From positions 1,991,501 through 2,055,500 of the forward strand of contig NZ_CP060131.1 in the NCBI RefSeq assembly GCF_014235185.1: a stretch of DNA of 64,000 bases. The letters are read 5' to 3'. The notes under the pieces are model-generated. The model had not been told where the DNA came from. It did not search any database and worked only from the letters and a program-made list of their open reading frames with translations. Position numbers and translations under genes: made by a program. The stretch comes from Pseudonocardia petroleophila (GTDB lineage: Bacteria > Actinomycetota > Actinomycetes > Mycobacteriales > Pseudonocardiaceae). Shown piece after piece: positions 51,239 through 59,060 of the stretch (the first letter of the stretch is position 1; each line of letters starts with the position of its first letter).

Positions 51239-51769
51239 TCAGATCCGGCCGAGCAGGCGGGCGAAGGCGTCGAAGTGCGCGGACCGCTGGGCGGCGTCGG
51301 CGCGGAGCAGCCCGTCCGTCCGGCGGCCCGCCTCCGTGGCCCTGCCGATCGCAGACTCGGCCGACGCTCGGGCCTGCTCAGCCTCCGCGCGGGCGACCGC
51401 CGCGACCGTCGAGGCCCCGCGACGCCCAGCGTCCCGGCCGAGCATCTCCAGCACGTCGGCAGCCTCCAGGTAGCGCTGCCCGGCCGCCCGGTAGGTGCCG
51501 GAACGGTCCATCAGCGCCGCCGACCGCAGCAGGCAGAGTGCCACCTGCGGTCGCGCCACCTCCGCCGGTGCCGCGGCCGTCGCGTACACGGCGGCCCCCT
51601 GCTCGTAGCAGCGCAGCGCCAGCCCCTCCCGGCCCGCCTCCTCGGCCTCCTGTCCGCGGCGCAACGCCGCGGTAAGGTCACCGGGATCGGCCGAGCTCGG
51701 TGACGCGCCGGTGTACGGGGCGCTGGGCGCGATCCGGCCGCCGGGCCGTCGCGGTGCACCATCGGACAT
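51239..51769 (-). CDS. TPR-like helical protein, first gene of the GTPase operon
   Basis: A 176-residue protein. After a disordered Pro/Ser-rich N-terminus it consists of helical pairs resembling TPR units (LRRGQEAEEAGREGLALRCYEQGAAVYATA, about residues 37-66, and YRAAGQRYLEAADVLEMLG, about 95-113). ATG 51769 has GGGAGAGGTG upstream, the strongest ribosome site in the operon, marking it as the first gene. Confidence 0.62.
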   Translation of the reverse strand: MSDGAPRRPGGRIAPSAPYTGASPSSADPGDLTAALRRGQEAEEAGREGLALRCYEQGAAVYATAAAPAEVARPQVALCLLRSAALMDRSGTYRAAGQRYLEAADVLEMLGRDAGRRGASTVAAVARAEAEQARASAESAIGRATEAGRRTDGLLRADAAQRSAHFDAFARLLGRI

Positions 51770-52257
51770 GGGTCACCTCTCCCGCTGGTGTGGGCCGGTC
51801 CGTTCTGCGAGTAGAGGACCCTGCCGACAGATGGGGAACTTCATATTGCCCGAATCGTGCGATGTCTGGTAGCCCATACCGGGCGACCAGTCGCGATGGG
51901 TCGATCTCGCCACGGGTCGCGCTCGATCCGGCCGGCCGCCCGCTCCCGAGGTCGGCGTGCTCCTCGCGGATGTTCTCCGCCACCGCGACGTTCCACAGCA
52001 CCGACCGGTGGCTCGTTAGCTTGAGGGACGGGCCCGATCGCCTCCGGCAGGGATCGGCGCGGTCACCCGGGCGCAGGCCCTGTCCGCGCACCTGCTCGCA
52101 TGGTCCTACTGGGCCGCGCCGCGGCATGGGCGGCGTCGTCTCGAATGCTGCGCTTGTTACCGGCTCCATGAGAATGGTCGCGGTTCTGGGCCGAGCGATC
52201 GTGCGGTGAACTGCCAGCGGCAGGGCTACTCTGGGTGATAGGGCGAGGTCTCGCACT
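51770..52257. other. Gap upstream of the GTPase operon
   Basis: About 490 bp without a recognisable gene; an open frame on the bottom strand has no family feature. It should contain the promoter of the leftward GTPase operon. I see no repeat or strong promoter that can be pinned down. Confidence 0.4.
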
Positions 52258-52277
52258 GTGCCACGGGATGGGCCGCG
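52258..52277 (+). repeat. Repeat motif GCCACGGGATGxGCCGCG, copy 2
   Basis: GTGCCACGGGATGGGCCGCG differs by one base from the copy beside attL and is in the same orientation. It lies about 95 bp before attR, inside the element. Confidence 0.5.
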
Positions 52278-52372
52278 AAATCGTTGTCAGTGGAGTGTCC
52301 ATACGCAATCGGTGAGGCTGGCGCACGGAGCATCGGCGCTGGTAGATGCCCTGTGGGTCATTGAACGGACGT

Positions 52373-52432
52373 CTTGTAAGCGAAAGGTCGTCGGTTCGAT
52401 CCCGACCTCCGGCTCCAGGTCCGACCAGCGGT
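52373..52432 (+). repeat. attR: 60-bp copy of the tRNA-Thr 3' half
   Basis: Identical to 28178-28237. Only the tRNA 3' half is present; the sequence before it does not rebuild a cloverleaf, so this is not a second tRNA. It marks the right end of the integrase-bearing element (about 24.2 kb from attL). Confidence 0.92.
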
Positions 52433-52556
52433 GTCGCTGGCAGCACGATCGTTTGCGGCCAGGCCCGCGGCGGGGCGGCCGGGTGCTCCACGATCGGACC
52501 GAGGGCCGTTGACCCGTTGGGTCGACGGCTCTCGGTCCGGTACGCGTGAACGACGG

Positions 52557-53984
52557 TCAGCCTGCAGCCATCTCGTCGAGGTACTCCTGCGGAATGCTGT
52601 CGGCCATCTCCCGGTAGCCGGCCTGGTTCGGGTGGAGGTTGTCCAAGGCGTCGTACTGCAGCGCGATCCAGTCGGGGATGAGCGGGTCCCTGATCACCCT
52701 GTCGAAGTCGATCACACCGTCGAAGACCTGTGCCCCCTCGGTGCGGATCCACTCGGTGACCTGATTGCGCTTGGCCACGTTCTCCGGGGTCGAGTAGACG
52801 CCGTACGGTGCGGGACGGGCCAGGTTCCCGGCCGGGGTGAGGGTTCCGATGTAGATCGGCACCCCCCGAGCGTGCACGCGGTCCGCGATCTCCCGGTAGG
52901 CGGCGATGAGCTCCCCGGCGCTGACCGACGGGCCCTGGAGGATCGCCGTGCCGATGTCGTTGATGCCCTGCAGGAGGATCACGCCACCGAGGTTGGGCTG
53001 ATCGAGGTCGACGTCCAGGCGATCCAGCGTGGACGGGCCGATGCCGTCGCCGGTGACGCGACCACCCGAGATGGCCTGGCTGGTGACGGACAGGTTCGCG
53101 GTGTCCGGGTCGGCGTGGAGCCGCCTGGCCAGGACGTCCGGGTACCGGCCGTCGGTGTTGCCGTCCGACAGGAACCCGTCGGTGATGGAGTCGCCCAGGG
53201 CGACGATGGTCCTGTCGCCTTCGTCCCCCTCGACCTGGATCCCCGTCGCGTAGTACACCGCGGTGGTCAGGGTCGAGGTGAACCGGTCGAGGACGATGCC
53301 GCGCTCGGCGTAGCCGGAGTCGTCGACGTCGTCGGTCCGGTCGCCGGCGGCGACGAAGAACGTCTGCATGGCGTTGCCGTGCACCGTTGCCGCACCCTGG
53401 CCGGCGGGCACGTACATGCTCACGACCAGGTGGTCGAGCGCCTCGGTGGTCAGCGGCACCGGATCGCTGAGGACGCGCTCACCCTGTGGGATCGTCACCG
53501 ATCGCTGTCCGCCGAACGTGACCGGCAGCGCGTCGCCCTCGACATCGGCCCCGGAGTCGCCGGCCCGCCTGCCGACGGTCACCGACGGGAACGTGGTGTC
53601 GCCCTGCCCGAAGTCGTTGGCCAGCTGGACCCGCACCGCGCTACCGCCGTGGTGCAGGTACATGACCTGACGGATGGTCTCGTCGCTGAACGTGGTCGGC
53701 GGGGGCACCAGGTCCTGGACCGCACCGAGCTGGTTGGTGCCGCTGAGGGTCTCGGCCCCGAACTGGCCGAGCGTGCTCGGCCCCTGCGGGGAGGCCGACC
53801 ACGCCGTGACCCACGTCCCGTCGTCGCCGCCGGGTGCGCTGGTGTCCGCGTCGCCGCCCGCCGGGCCGGTGGCCATGGCGGCCGGGGGGAACGCCACCAC
53901 CGAAGCGGCGAGGGCCGTGGCCACGCCGAGCCCGATCCGGGCCCGCCTGGCCGACCACCACGGCCGTGTTCTCGTCGTACTCAC
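52557..53984 (-). CDS. Secreted SGNH/GDSL-family hydrolase
   Basis: This 475-residue protein has a long signal peptide (about residues 1-38, ending AAMATGP), a beta-sandwich N-terminal region, and a C-terminal SGNH hydrolase domain. Catalytic blocks are VALGDSITDG (Ser near residue 255), LLQGINDIG (Asn block V-type) and NLHPNQAGY (His). It is probably a secreted lipase or carbohydrate esterase. GTG 53984 follows GAGGAGG at ideal spacing. It is divergent from the PucR-type gene and lies in the segment between attR and the third att copy. Confidence 0.88.
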   Translation of the reverse strand: MSTTRTRPWWSARRARIGLGVATALAASVVAFPPAAMATGPAGGDADTSAPGGDDGTWVTAWSASPQGPSTLGQFGAETLSGTNQLGAVQDLVPPPTTFSDETIRQVMYLHHGGSAVRVQLANDFGQGDTTFPSVTVGRRAGDSGADVEGDALPVTFGGQRSVTIPQGERVLSDPVPLTTEALDHLVVSMYVPAGQGAATVHGNAMQTFFVAAGDRTDDVDDSGYAERGIVLDRFTSTLTTAVYYATGIQVEGDEGDRTIVALGDSITDGFLSDGNTDGRYPDVLARRLHADPDTANLSVTSQAISGGRVTGDGIGPSTLDRLDVDLDQPNLGGVILLQGINDIGTAILQGPSVSAGELIAAYREIADRVHARGVPIYIGTLTPAGNLARPAPYGVYSTPENVAKRNQVTEWIRTEGAQVFDGVIDFDRVIRDPLIPDWIALQYDALDNLHPNQAGYREMADSIPQEYLDEMAAG

Positions 53985-54336
53985 GCGTTGTCCTCCTCGA
54001 CACATCGCCTGATCAGTGCTCGTACCTCTCGTCGCCGGGGCGCCGACTGGGCTCCCGGCCGCGGCACGACGGTGCGAGCATCGGCACGCGCCGGGGAGTG
54101 GCACGTGCTCAAGCGGAAACGACGCACTCGAAGGACTCGGTACGAGTTGCGTGACGACTCTGGAGCGCCGGACAAGGTCGGCATCGATCGAGTTCGCGAC
54201 CATTCTCCGGCGGCGTTCCGAGGACTACCCGAAGCGGTAGGGCGCCCGGTGGGTGCCACGGCGACCGTGGCGAGGTGGCGCAGCGGCAATTCCGTGAAAC
54301 GCGTGCAGGTCGATCCTATCGGTCCGCGCGATCTGC
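53985..54336. other. Divergent intergenic region
   Basis: A 352-bp gap between the SGNH hydrolase (left) and the PucR-type regulator (right). It should hold both promoters. I see no gene and no clear operator, and no trace of a missing N-terminal PucR domain in the regulator's frame. Confidence 0.4.
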
Positions 54337-55074
54337 ATGACCCGTCATCGGATCATCGCGGTCGCGTTCGACGACCCGGGCCAGAGGGCCGCGATCGCGC
54401 AGTGGATCGGCGGCGTACTGGGAACCGGTGATCGCGACATCGTCGTCGGTCCGAGTGGCATCCGGTTGTACGTACGACTGAGGTCCACCGACCCGCTCCG
54501 GCCTCCCGATCACGAGATCGGTTCCGTGTTGCGGCAGCACCGCACGTCCGGACCGTCGTCGATCGCCGCTGCGGCCGTCGACAGCGAACTGTGCACCCGC
54601 GCCGCCGAGCCGCACCGCACGGCACTGCTCGACGTGATGCTCGACTGGCTCCTCGTGAGGGCGCATCGACGGATCGTCGGGGTCACCGAGATCCAGTCGG
54701 AGTTCGTCCTGGACCGGTTGCGCGATGCGGTCTCCCGTCGCCCGGATCTCCTCGGCGGGCACGTGGCGTGGTTCGCCCGCTCGGATGCCGACGGCCGCAC
54801 GGACTACATCAGGACGCTGATGGCGTACTTCGACCACGGCGGCGACGTCGGCGCCGCCGCCGAATCGCTGTTCATGCACCCGAACACGGTCCGGTACCGC
54901 TTGCGCCGGATGCAGGACCTCACCGGCCTGCGCTTGGACGATCCGGTGGACCGGTTCGTCGCCGAGCTGCAGCTCCGCGTGCTCCGGCCGTCACCGGGTC
55001 GTGGGGCGCTCCGGACCGGCACCCCGTCCGCCGGCCCGGGCGGCGACGGGACGTCCGAGGAGTTCCGGGCCTGA
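54337..55074 (+). CDS. PucR-type HTH regulator, short form
   Basis: A 245-residue protein. The C-terminal about 60 residues are a clear PucR-type helix-turn-helix (YFDHGGDVGAAAESLFMHPNTVRYRLRRMQDLTGLRLDDP, about residues 168-207). The N-terminal part (about 1-150) is a GGDEF-like or ligand-binding remnant with no clear motif. Typical family members are 400-500 residues, so this looks like a shortened or divergent form. It may control the divergent SGNH hydrolase or the LuxR-type gene 25 bp downstream. Confidence 0.78.
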   Translation: MTRHRIIAVAFDDPGQRAAIAQWIGGVLGTGDRDIVVGPSGIRLYVRLRSTDPLRPPDHEIGSVLRQHRTSGPSSIAAAAVDSELCTRAAEPHRTALLDVMLDWLLVRAHRRIVGVTEIQSEFVLDRLRDAVSRRPDLLGGHVAWFARSDADGRTDYIRTLMAYFDHGGDVGAAAESLFMHPNTVRYRLRRMQDLTGLRLDDPVDRFVAELQLRVLRPSPGRGALRTGTPSAGPGGDGTSEEFRA

Positions 55075-55099
55075 TCGACGCAGCCCCTATCCTCTCGAC

Positions 55100-57853
55100 A
55101 TGGCAACGGAGCTGCCACCGGAACGGTGTCCCCCGGAGGCGCCACCCTCGTCCCGGCGGCCTGCCGATCACAAGCTGGTCGTGCCGCAGGGGCACTGGAA
55201 CGCCATCGCCCGCCGGGACCTCCTCGGGCGGATGTTCGCCCCGCCGCCGCACGAGCCCCGTGTCGTCGTCCTGCAGGCGCCCGCCGGTCACGGGAAGACC
55301 TCGTTGCTGCTCCAGGCCGAGGCGACCTGCCGTGCCAGAGGGTGCTCGACCGGGTGGTTGACCCTCGACGACACCGACGACGACGCCAGCCGACTGTTCG
55401 ACCACCTGCTCGACCTCGCCGACCGGCTCACGCCCGACTCCCGGCACGAGGCGTCATCGCACCGCGGCCAGCTGGGACGGCCGCCCCGGGAGAGCCGGGT
55501 CGTCGAGCGCTTCGCCTCGGTCTCGGCCGCCGGTGCGGTGTTCATCGACGACGTCCACTTCGTGCGGAACCGCGCTGCGCTGGGGCTGCTGGCCGATCTG
55601 CTCGCCCGGCCGCTGCCCGGCATCCGCTGGTTCATCGGCACTCGGACGCACCTCCCGATCGGCTCCACTCGGCTCGTGGTCACCGGTCACGCGATGGTCA
55701 TCGATGCGGAGGCTCTGCGGTTCAGCCCGTCGGAGGCCCGGGAGTTCTTCGACCAGTCGCTCGGTGCGCGGATACCCGAGTCCGAGCTGCGTGCGATCAC
55801 CGAGGCCACGGAGGGCTGGCCCGCGGCCCTGCAGCTCTATCGCCTGGCCCGCGCATCGGGTGACCTCGTGCCGGGCGCGTGGCAGGGGGAGGTGCGCGGC
55901 AGCGGCCACCTGACCGAGTACCTCAGCGAGAACGTCCTGCAGTTCCAGGAGCCACGAGTCCGGGACTTCCTCCTGGCGACGTGCGTCCTGGAACGCATGT
56001 GCGCCGACCTGTGCGACGAGATGCTCGACCGGTCCGACTCGGCGGAGATGCTCGGTGTGCTGGAGCAGCGCGGTCTGTTCGTCCGCCGGCTCAGCACGGC
56101 GGACGGATGGTTCACCTATCACATGGTGTTCGCCACGTTCCTGCGCGATCAGCTGCGGCGCGGCTCCACGGAGCTGGTGACGCAGCTGCACCTGCGCGCT
56201 GCATCCTGGTTCGACACGAACGGGCACCTCGAAGAGGCGCTGCGGCACTACGCCGCGGCCGGAGACCTGGCTCTCGCGGCCGACGTGTTCGATCGATGGC
56301 TCGACAACCTGATCCCCGACGGGCACATGGTCACGGTGGAACGGTGGCTGGGCATCTTCCCGACCGAGGTGCTGGTCCGGTTCCCGACGCTCATGGTGAA
56401 GGTCCTGTGGGCACTGGCGTTCCTGTCCCGGCATCAGAAGCGCGACGAGATCCTGCACCTGTGGACGGCGACGCCCCGGTCGTCGGTCGGCCACGGCTCC
56501 GCCGACCCGGCGGTCGTCCGGGGGGTCATCGATGTGCTCGCCGACGACCTCGTCGAGTCCGAGCGCTTCTTCGACGGGATCGAACCGGATCCCGATGGCC
56601 GAGCGAACCGGTTCCGCACCTTCGAGCTCGGTGTCGTGTGCAACGCGCGCGGCTACCGCCACCTCGCCGAGGGTGATCTCTCCAGGGCGATCGACGTGCT
56701 GTCGCTGGGACGGCGGCTCAACCACCGCATCGGTTCGATGTTCGCGCTGGCCTACTCGACCGGCAAGACCGCCCTCGTGCTCATGTCGCAGGCCCGTCTG
56801 GTCGACGCCCTGGAACTGTGGGCCACCACTCGGAGCGAGACCATGCAGCACCTCGAGGGGTCGCTGGCGGAGGCGAGCCTGGTCAGCGGGCACATCAGCG
56901 GGCTCTACGAGTCCGGTGAGCACGACCGGTTGCTGGCCGAGTTCGACGAGTTCCGCGAACTCATCGAGGTCGGTGCCATCCACGACTACCTCGTCCTCGC
57001 GCACCGGTCGGTCGCTCGGGCCCACGCGCTGCGCGGGGAGACCGCAGCCGCGGTGTCCGTCCTCGAACGCGGGCAGGGGCTGGCCCACGCCCACCAGTGG
57101 CCCCGCGCCGCCCGGCTACTGGTCCTGGAACGCGCGCGCCTGGAACTGCTCGCCGGTCGATCGGAGCAGGCCCGGGTGATGGTCGGCGGTGTCGCCCGCA
57201 GCACCGCCGGCACGGTGGTCCGATGCTCGGAGGAGATCGAGGACGAGCACATCTTCGCGGCCAGGTTGCACCTCCACCGCGGATCGGCGGAGCGGGCACT
57301 GGAGGTGATCGCGCCGGTCCTCCAGATCGCGGCCCGCCAGGGACGGGCTCTCCGGCAGATCAAGCTGCAGCTCCTGGCCGCGGCGGCCCACAAACGGCTC
57401 GGCGACCGGCTCGTCGCCCACCGTCGACTGGCCGCCGCACTCGATCTCGCTGCGCCCGGGAACTGCCGTCAGAGCTTCCTCGATGAGGGAGACGAGATCC
57501 TGGAGCTGCTGGACGCGCATCGCGAGTCGGTCCGCTCGGCTCCGGAAGGCAGTGCCGCAGCGGCACGCCGTCGGTTCATCGAAGCGCTGCGGCCCGATGC
57601 CGTCGGACGTGAGGCCGGTCGCGGCGCGCTCGGCGGACCACCGGAACGGTCGGCGGCCCGCATCGAGCTCACCGATCGCGAGAAGGAGGTGCTGATCATG
57701 GTCGGCAACTCCATGACCAACGTGGAGATCGCGCGGGCCACCTTCGTCACCCAGGACACCGTCAAGTACCACCTCAAGAACATCTACGCGAAGGTGGGCG
57801 CGCGGAACCGGATCCATGCGGTCCGGATCGCTCAGGACCGCGGCTACTGCTGA
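55100..57853 (+). CDS. Large ATP-binding LuxR-family regulator (MalT/LAL type)
   Basis: This 917-residue protein has an N-terminal ATPase with Walker A LQAPAGHGKTSLLLQ near residue 60 and Walker B GAVFIDDVHF near residue 150. An extended helical/TPR region (about 380-800) follows, then a C-terminal LuxR helix-turn-helix (LTDREKEVLIMVGNSMTNVEIARATFVTQDTVKYHLKNIYAKVGARNR, about 857-904). Such regulators activate target genes after ligand and ATP binding. ATG 55100 lies 25 bp after the PucR-type gene. It is the last gene before the third att copy. Confidence 0.9.
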   Translation: MATELPPERCPPEAPPSSRRPADHKLVVPQGHWNAIARRDLLGRMFAPPPHEPRVVVLQAPAGHGKTSLLLQAEATCRARGCSTGWLTLDDTDDDASRLFDHLLDLADRLTPDSRHEASSHRGQLGRPPRESRVVERFASVSAAGAVFIDDVHFVRNRAALGLLADLLARPLPGIRWFIGTRTHLPIGSTRLVVTGHAMVIDAEALRFSPSEAREFFDQSLGARIPESELRAITEATEGWPAALQLYRLARASGDLVPGAWQGEVRGSGHLTEYLSENVLQFQEPRVRDFLLATCVLERMCADLCDEMLDRSDSAEMLGVLEQRGLFVRRLSTADGWFTYHMVFATFLRDQLRRGSTELVTQLHLRAASWFDTNGHLEEALRHYAAAGDLALAADVFDRWLDNLIPDGHMVTVERWLGIFPTEVLVRFPTLMVKVLWALAFLSRHQKRDEILHLWTATPRSSVGHGSADPAVVRGVIDVLADDLVESERFFDGIEPDPDGRANRFRTFELGVVCNARGYRHLAEGDLSRAIDVLSLGRRLNHRIGSMFALAYSTGKTALVLMSQARLVDALELWATTRSETMQHLEGSLAEASLVSGHISGLYESGEHDRLLAEFDEFRELIEVGAIHDYLVLAHRSVARAHALRGETAAAVSVLERGQGLAHAHQWPRAARLLVLERARLELLAGRSEQARVMVGGVARSTAGTVVRCSEEIEDEHIFAARLHLHRGSAERALEVIAPVLQIAARQGRALRQIKLQLLAAAAHKRLGDRLVAHRRLAAALDLAAPGNCRQSFLDEGDEILELLDAHRESVRSAPEGSAAAARRRFIEALRPDAVGREAGRGALGGPPERSAARIELTDREKEVLIMVGNSMTNVEIARATFVTQDTVKYHLKNIYAKVGARNRIHAVRIAQDRGYC

Positions 57854-57919
57854 CCTCCACGAGGAACGGTCGTCACCGGGGACGGTGTGACGTCCGTGGT
57901 CACGTCCCGAGACCGGTTC

Positions 57920-57939
57920 GTGTCACGGGATGGGCCGCG
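57920..57939 (+). repeat. Repeat motif GCCACGGGATGxGCCGCG, copy 3
   Basis: GTGTCACGGGATGGGCCGCG matches copy 2 at all but one base, in the same orientation. It lies 24 bp before the third att copy. Confidence 0.5.
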
Positions 57940-57963
57940 GGACCGTGGTGAACGGTGGGCGAG

Positions 57964-58000
57964 AGGTCGTCGGTTCGATCCCGACCTCCGGCTCCAGGTC
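57964..58000 (+). repeat. Third att core copy (37 bp), right end of the accreted segment
   Basis: AGGTCGTCGG to CCAGGTC is identical to the matching part of attL and attR. With two mismatches the similarity runs from 57959 to about 58005, after which it diverges. Base 58001 onward is therefore probably the original chromosomal DNA downstream of tRNA-Thr. Confidence 0.85.
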
Positions 58001-58060
58001 TGACCGGGTCTCAGTCGCTCCCCGGAGCGGAGGATCCGGCGCCGGGTCACGCCGGACCGA

Positions 58061-58089
58061 TTGACTTTCGATAGATAGAGATCGATACT
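58061..58089 (+). promoter_or_regulatory. Consensus-like promoter with an internal palindrome for the DUF2975 operon
   Basis: TTGACT (58061-58066), a 17-bp spacer and GATACT (58084-58089) make a near-consensus housekeeping promoter, rare in this GC-rich sequence. ATG 58097 lies seven bases after the -10 box, so the transcript would be leaderless. The spacer holds TCGAT (58068-58072) and ATCGA (58081-58085), a palindrome well placed for repression by the operon's own XRE protein. Confidence 0.65.
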
Positions 58090-58096
58090 CGGCACC

Positions 58097-58585
58097 ATGA
58101 CGACGCGTGTGGCCGTGGTGCCGCTGGGGGTCCTGCTCGGTCTGCTCCTGCTGGTCGTGACGGCCGGCCAGGTCGCGGTGGTGTACGAGGGATGGGCCGA
58201 GCTGAGCTCCGGGGCGACCGTCGACCTGGCCCGTCCGGGCTGGGCGATGCTGGCGGTCGCCCTGCTGGGCCTGCTCTGCGTGCAGGTGGTCATCGTCTGC
58301 ACCGGGAAGCTGCTGTCGATGGTCGCCCGCGACAGCATCTTCACCGACGACGCGCTGCCGTGGGTGGACGCGATCGTCCGGGCGATCGTCGCCGGGTGGG
58401 TGCTGCTGCTGTGCGCGGCGGTGCCCGTCTACGTCGTCGCCCAGCTCGACGACGCCCCCGGCCTGGCCGCCCTGCACCTGGTGCTCGTGCTCGTCGGGGC
58501 GGCCGTGGGGCTGTTGATGGTCGTCATGCGGGCGCTGCTGCGGCAGGCGACGACGCTGCGGGCCGACATGGACGCGGTCATCTGA
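58097..58585 (+). CDS. DUF2975-domain membrane protein
   Basis: A 162-residue protein with four helices (about residues 8-28, 45-70, 92-115, 125-145). The DUF2975 hallmark DSIFTDDALPWVDAIVRAI follows helix 2. These proteins are commonly paired with a small XRE regulator, as here: the stop overlaps the next start (TGATG). The function is unknown; membrane stress or signalling roles have been suggested for similar pairs. Confidence 0.82.
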   Translation: MTTRVAVVPLGVLLGLLLLVVTAGQVAVVYEGWAELSSGATVDLARPGWAMLAVALLGLLCVQVVIVCTGKLLSMVARDSIFTDDALPWVDAIVRAIVAGWVLLLCAAVPVYVVAQLDDAPGLAALHLVLVLVGAAVGLLMVVMRALLRQATTLRADMDAVI

Positions 58586-58833
58586 TGGCCATCGTCGTGC
58601 GGATCGACGTCGAGCTGGCGAGGCGGAAGATGAGCGTGGGCGAGTTCGCCGAGCGGATCGGGCTCACCCCGGCCAACGTGGCGGTGCTGAAGAACGGCCG
58701 CGCGAAGGCGGTGCGGTTCAGCACGCTGGAGGCCATGTGCCGGGTGCTCGACTGCCAGCCCGGTGACCTGCTGGAGTGGGTCGACGACGAGCGCGCCGAG
58801 CCGGAGGGCGTCGGCCGGGAGGCTCGCGCGTGA
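58585..58833 (+). CDS. Small XRE (YozG-like) transcriptional regulator
   Basis: An 82-residue Cro/CI-type helix-turn-helix: MSVGEFAERIGLTPANVAVLKNGRAKAVRFSTLEAMCRVLDCQPGDLLEW. It is the standard partner of DUF2975 proteins. It probably represses its own operon at the palindrome in the promoter spacer. Its start shares one base with the DUF2975 stop, and its stop overlaps the LuxR-type gene (GTGA). Confidence 0.87.
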   Translation: MAIVVRIDVELARRKMSVGEFAERIGLTPANVAVLKNGRAKAVRFSTLEAMCRVLDCQPGDLLEWVDDERAEPEGVGREARA

Positions 58834-59045
58834 CCCGGTCCGTGCGGGGGCGGCCGTTGTCGCGCCGCGAGCTCGACGTGGTGCGCGCCGTGGCCCGCGG
58901 GAGCACGAACGCCGAGATCGCCGCGGTGCTCCACGTGACGACGTCGACCGTCAAGACGCACATCACGAACGTCCGGCACAAGCTCGTGGCCCGCAACCGG
59001 GTCGAGATCGCCGCGTGGGCGTGGGAGCACGGGCTGGTGGACTGA
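58830..59045 (+). CDS. Stand-alone LuxR-type HTH protein
   Basis: A 71-residue protein that is essentially only a LuxR-type DNA-binding domain: LSRRELDVVRAVARGSTNAEIAAVLHVTTSTVKTHITNVRHKLVARNRVEIAAWAW. It lacks a receiver or ligand domain. Coupled by GTGA overlap to the XRE gene, it forms a three-gene operon with two different DNA-binding proteins. Confidence 0.85.
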   Translation: MTRSVRGRPLSRRELDVVRAVARGSTNAEIAAVLHVTTSTVKTHITNVRHKLVARNRVEIAAWAWEHGLVD

Positions 59046-59060
59046 TCCCGCGGGGTCGGC

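Noticed and set aside
28238..52372. Prophage
   Set aside because: There is an integrase, but no capsid, terminase, portal, tail or lysis genes; the large genes are relaxase and coupling ATPase.
28238..52372. Replication initiator as in typical actinomycete integrative elements
   Set aside because: No protein with Rep motifs or primase-polymerase features was recognised among the element's genes.
52320..52420. A second tRNA-Thr at the right att copy
   Set aside because: Only the 3' half matches; the 5' half does not form acceptor or D stems, so it is an attachment-site remnant.
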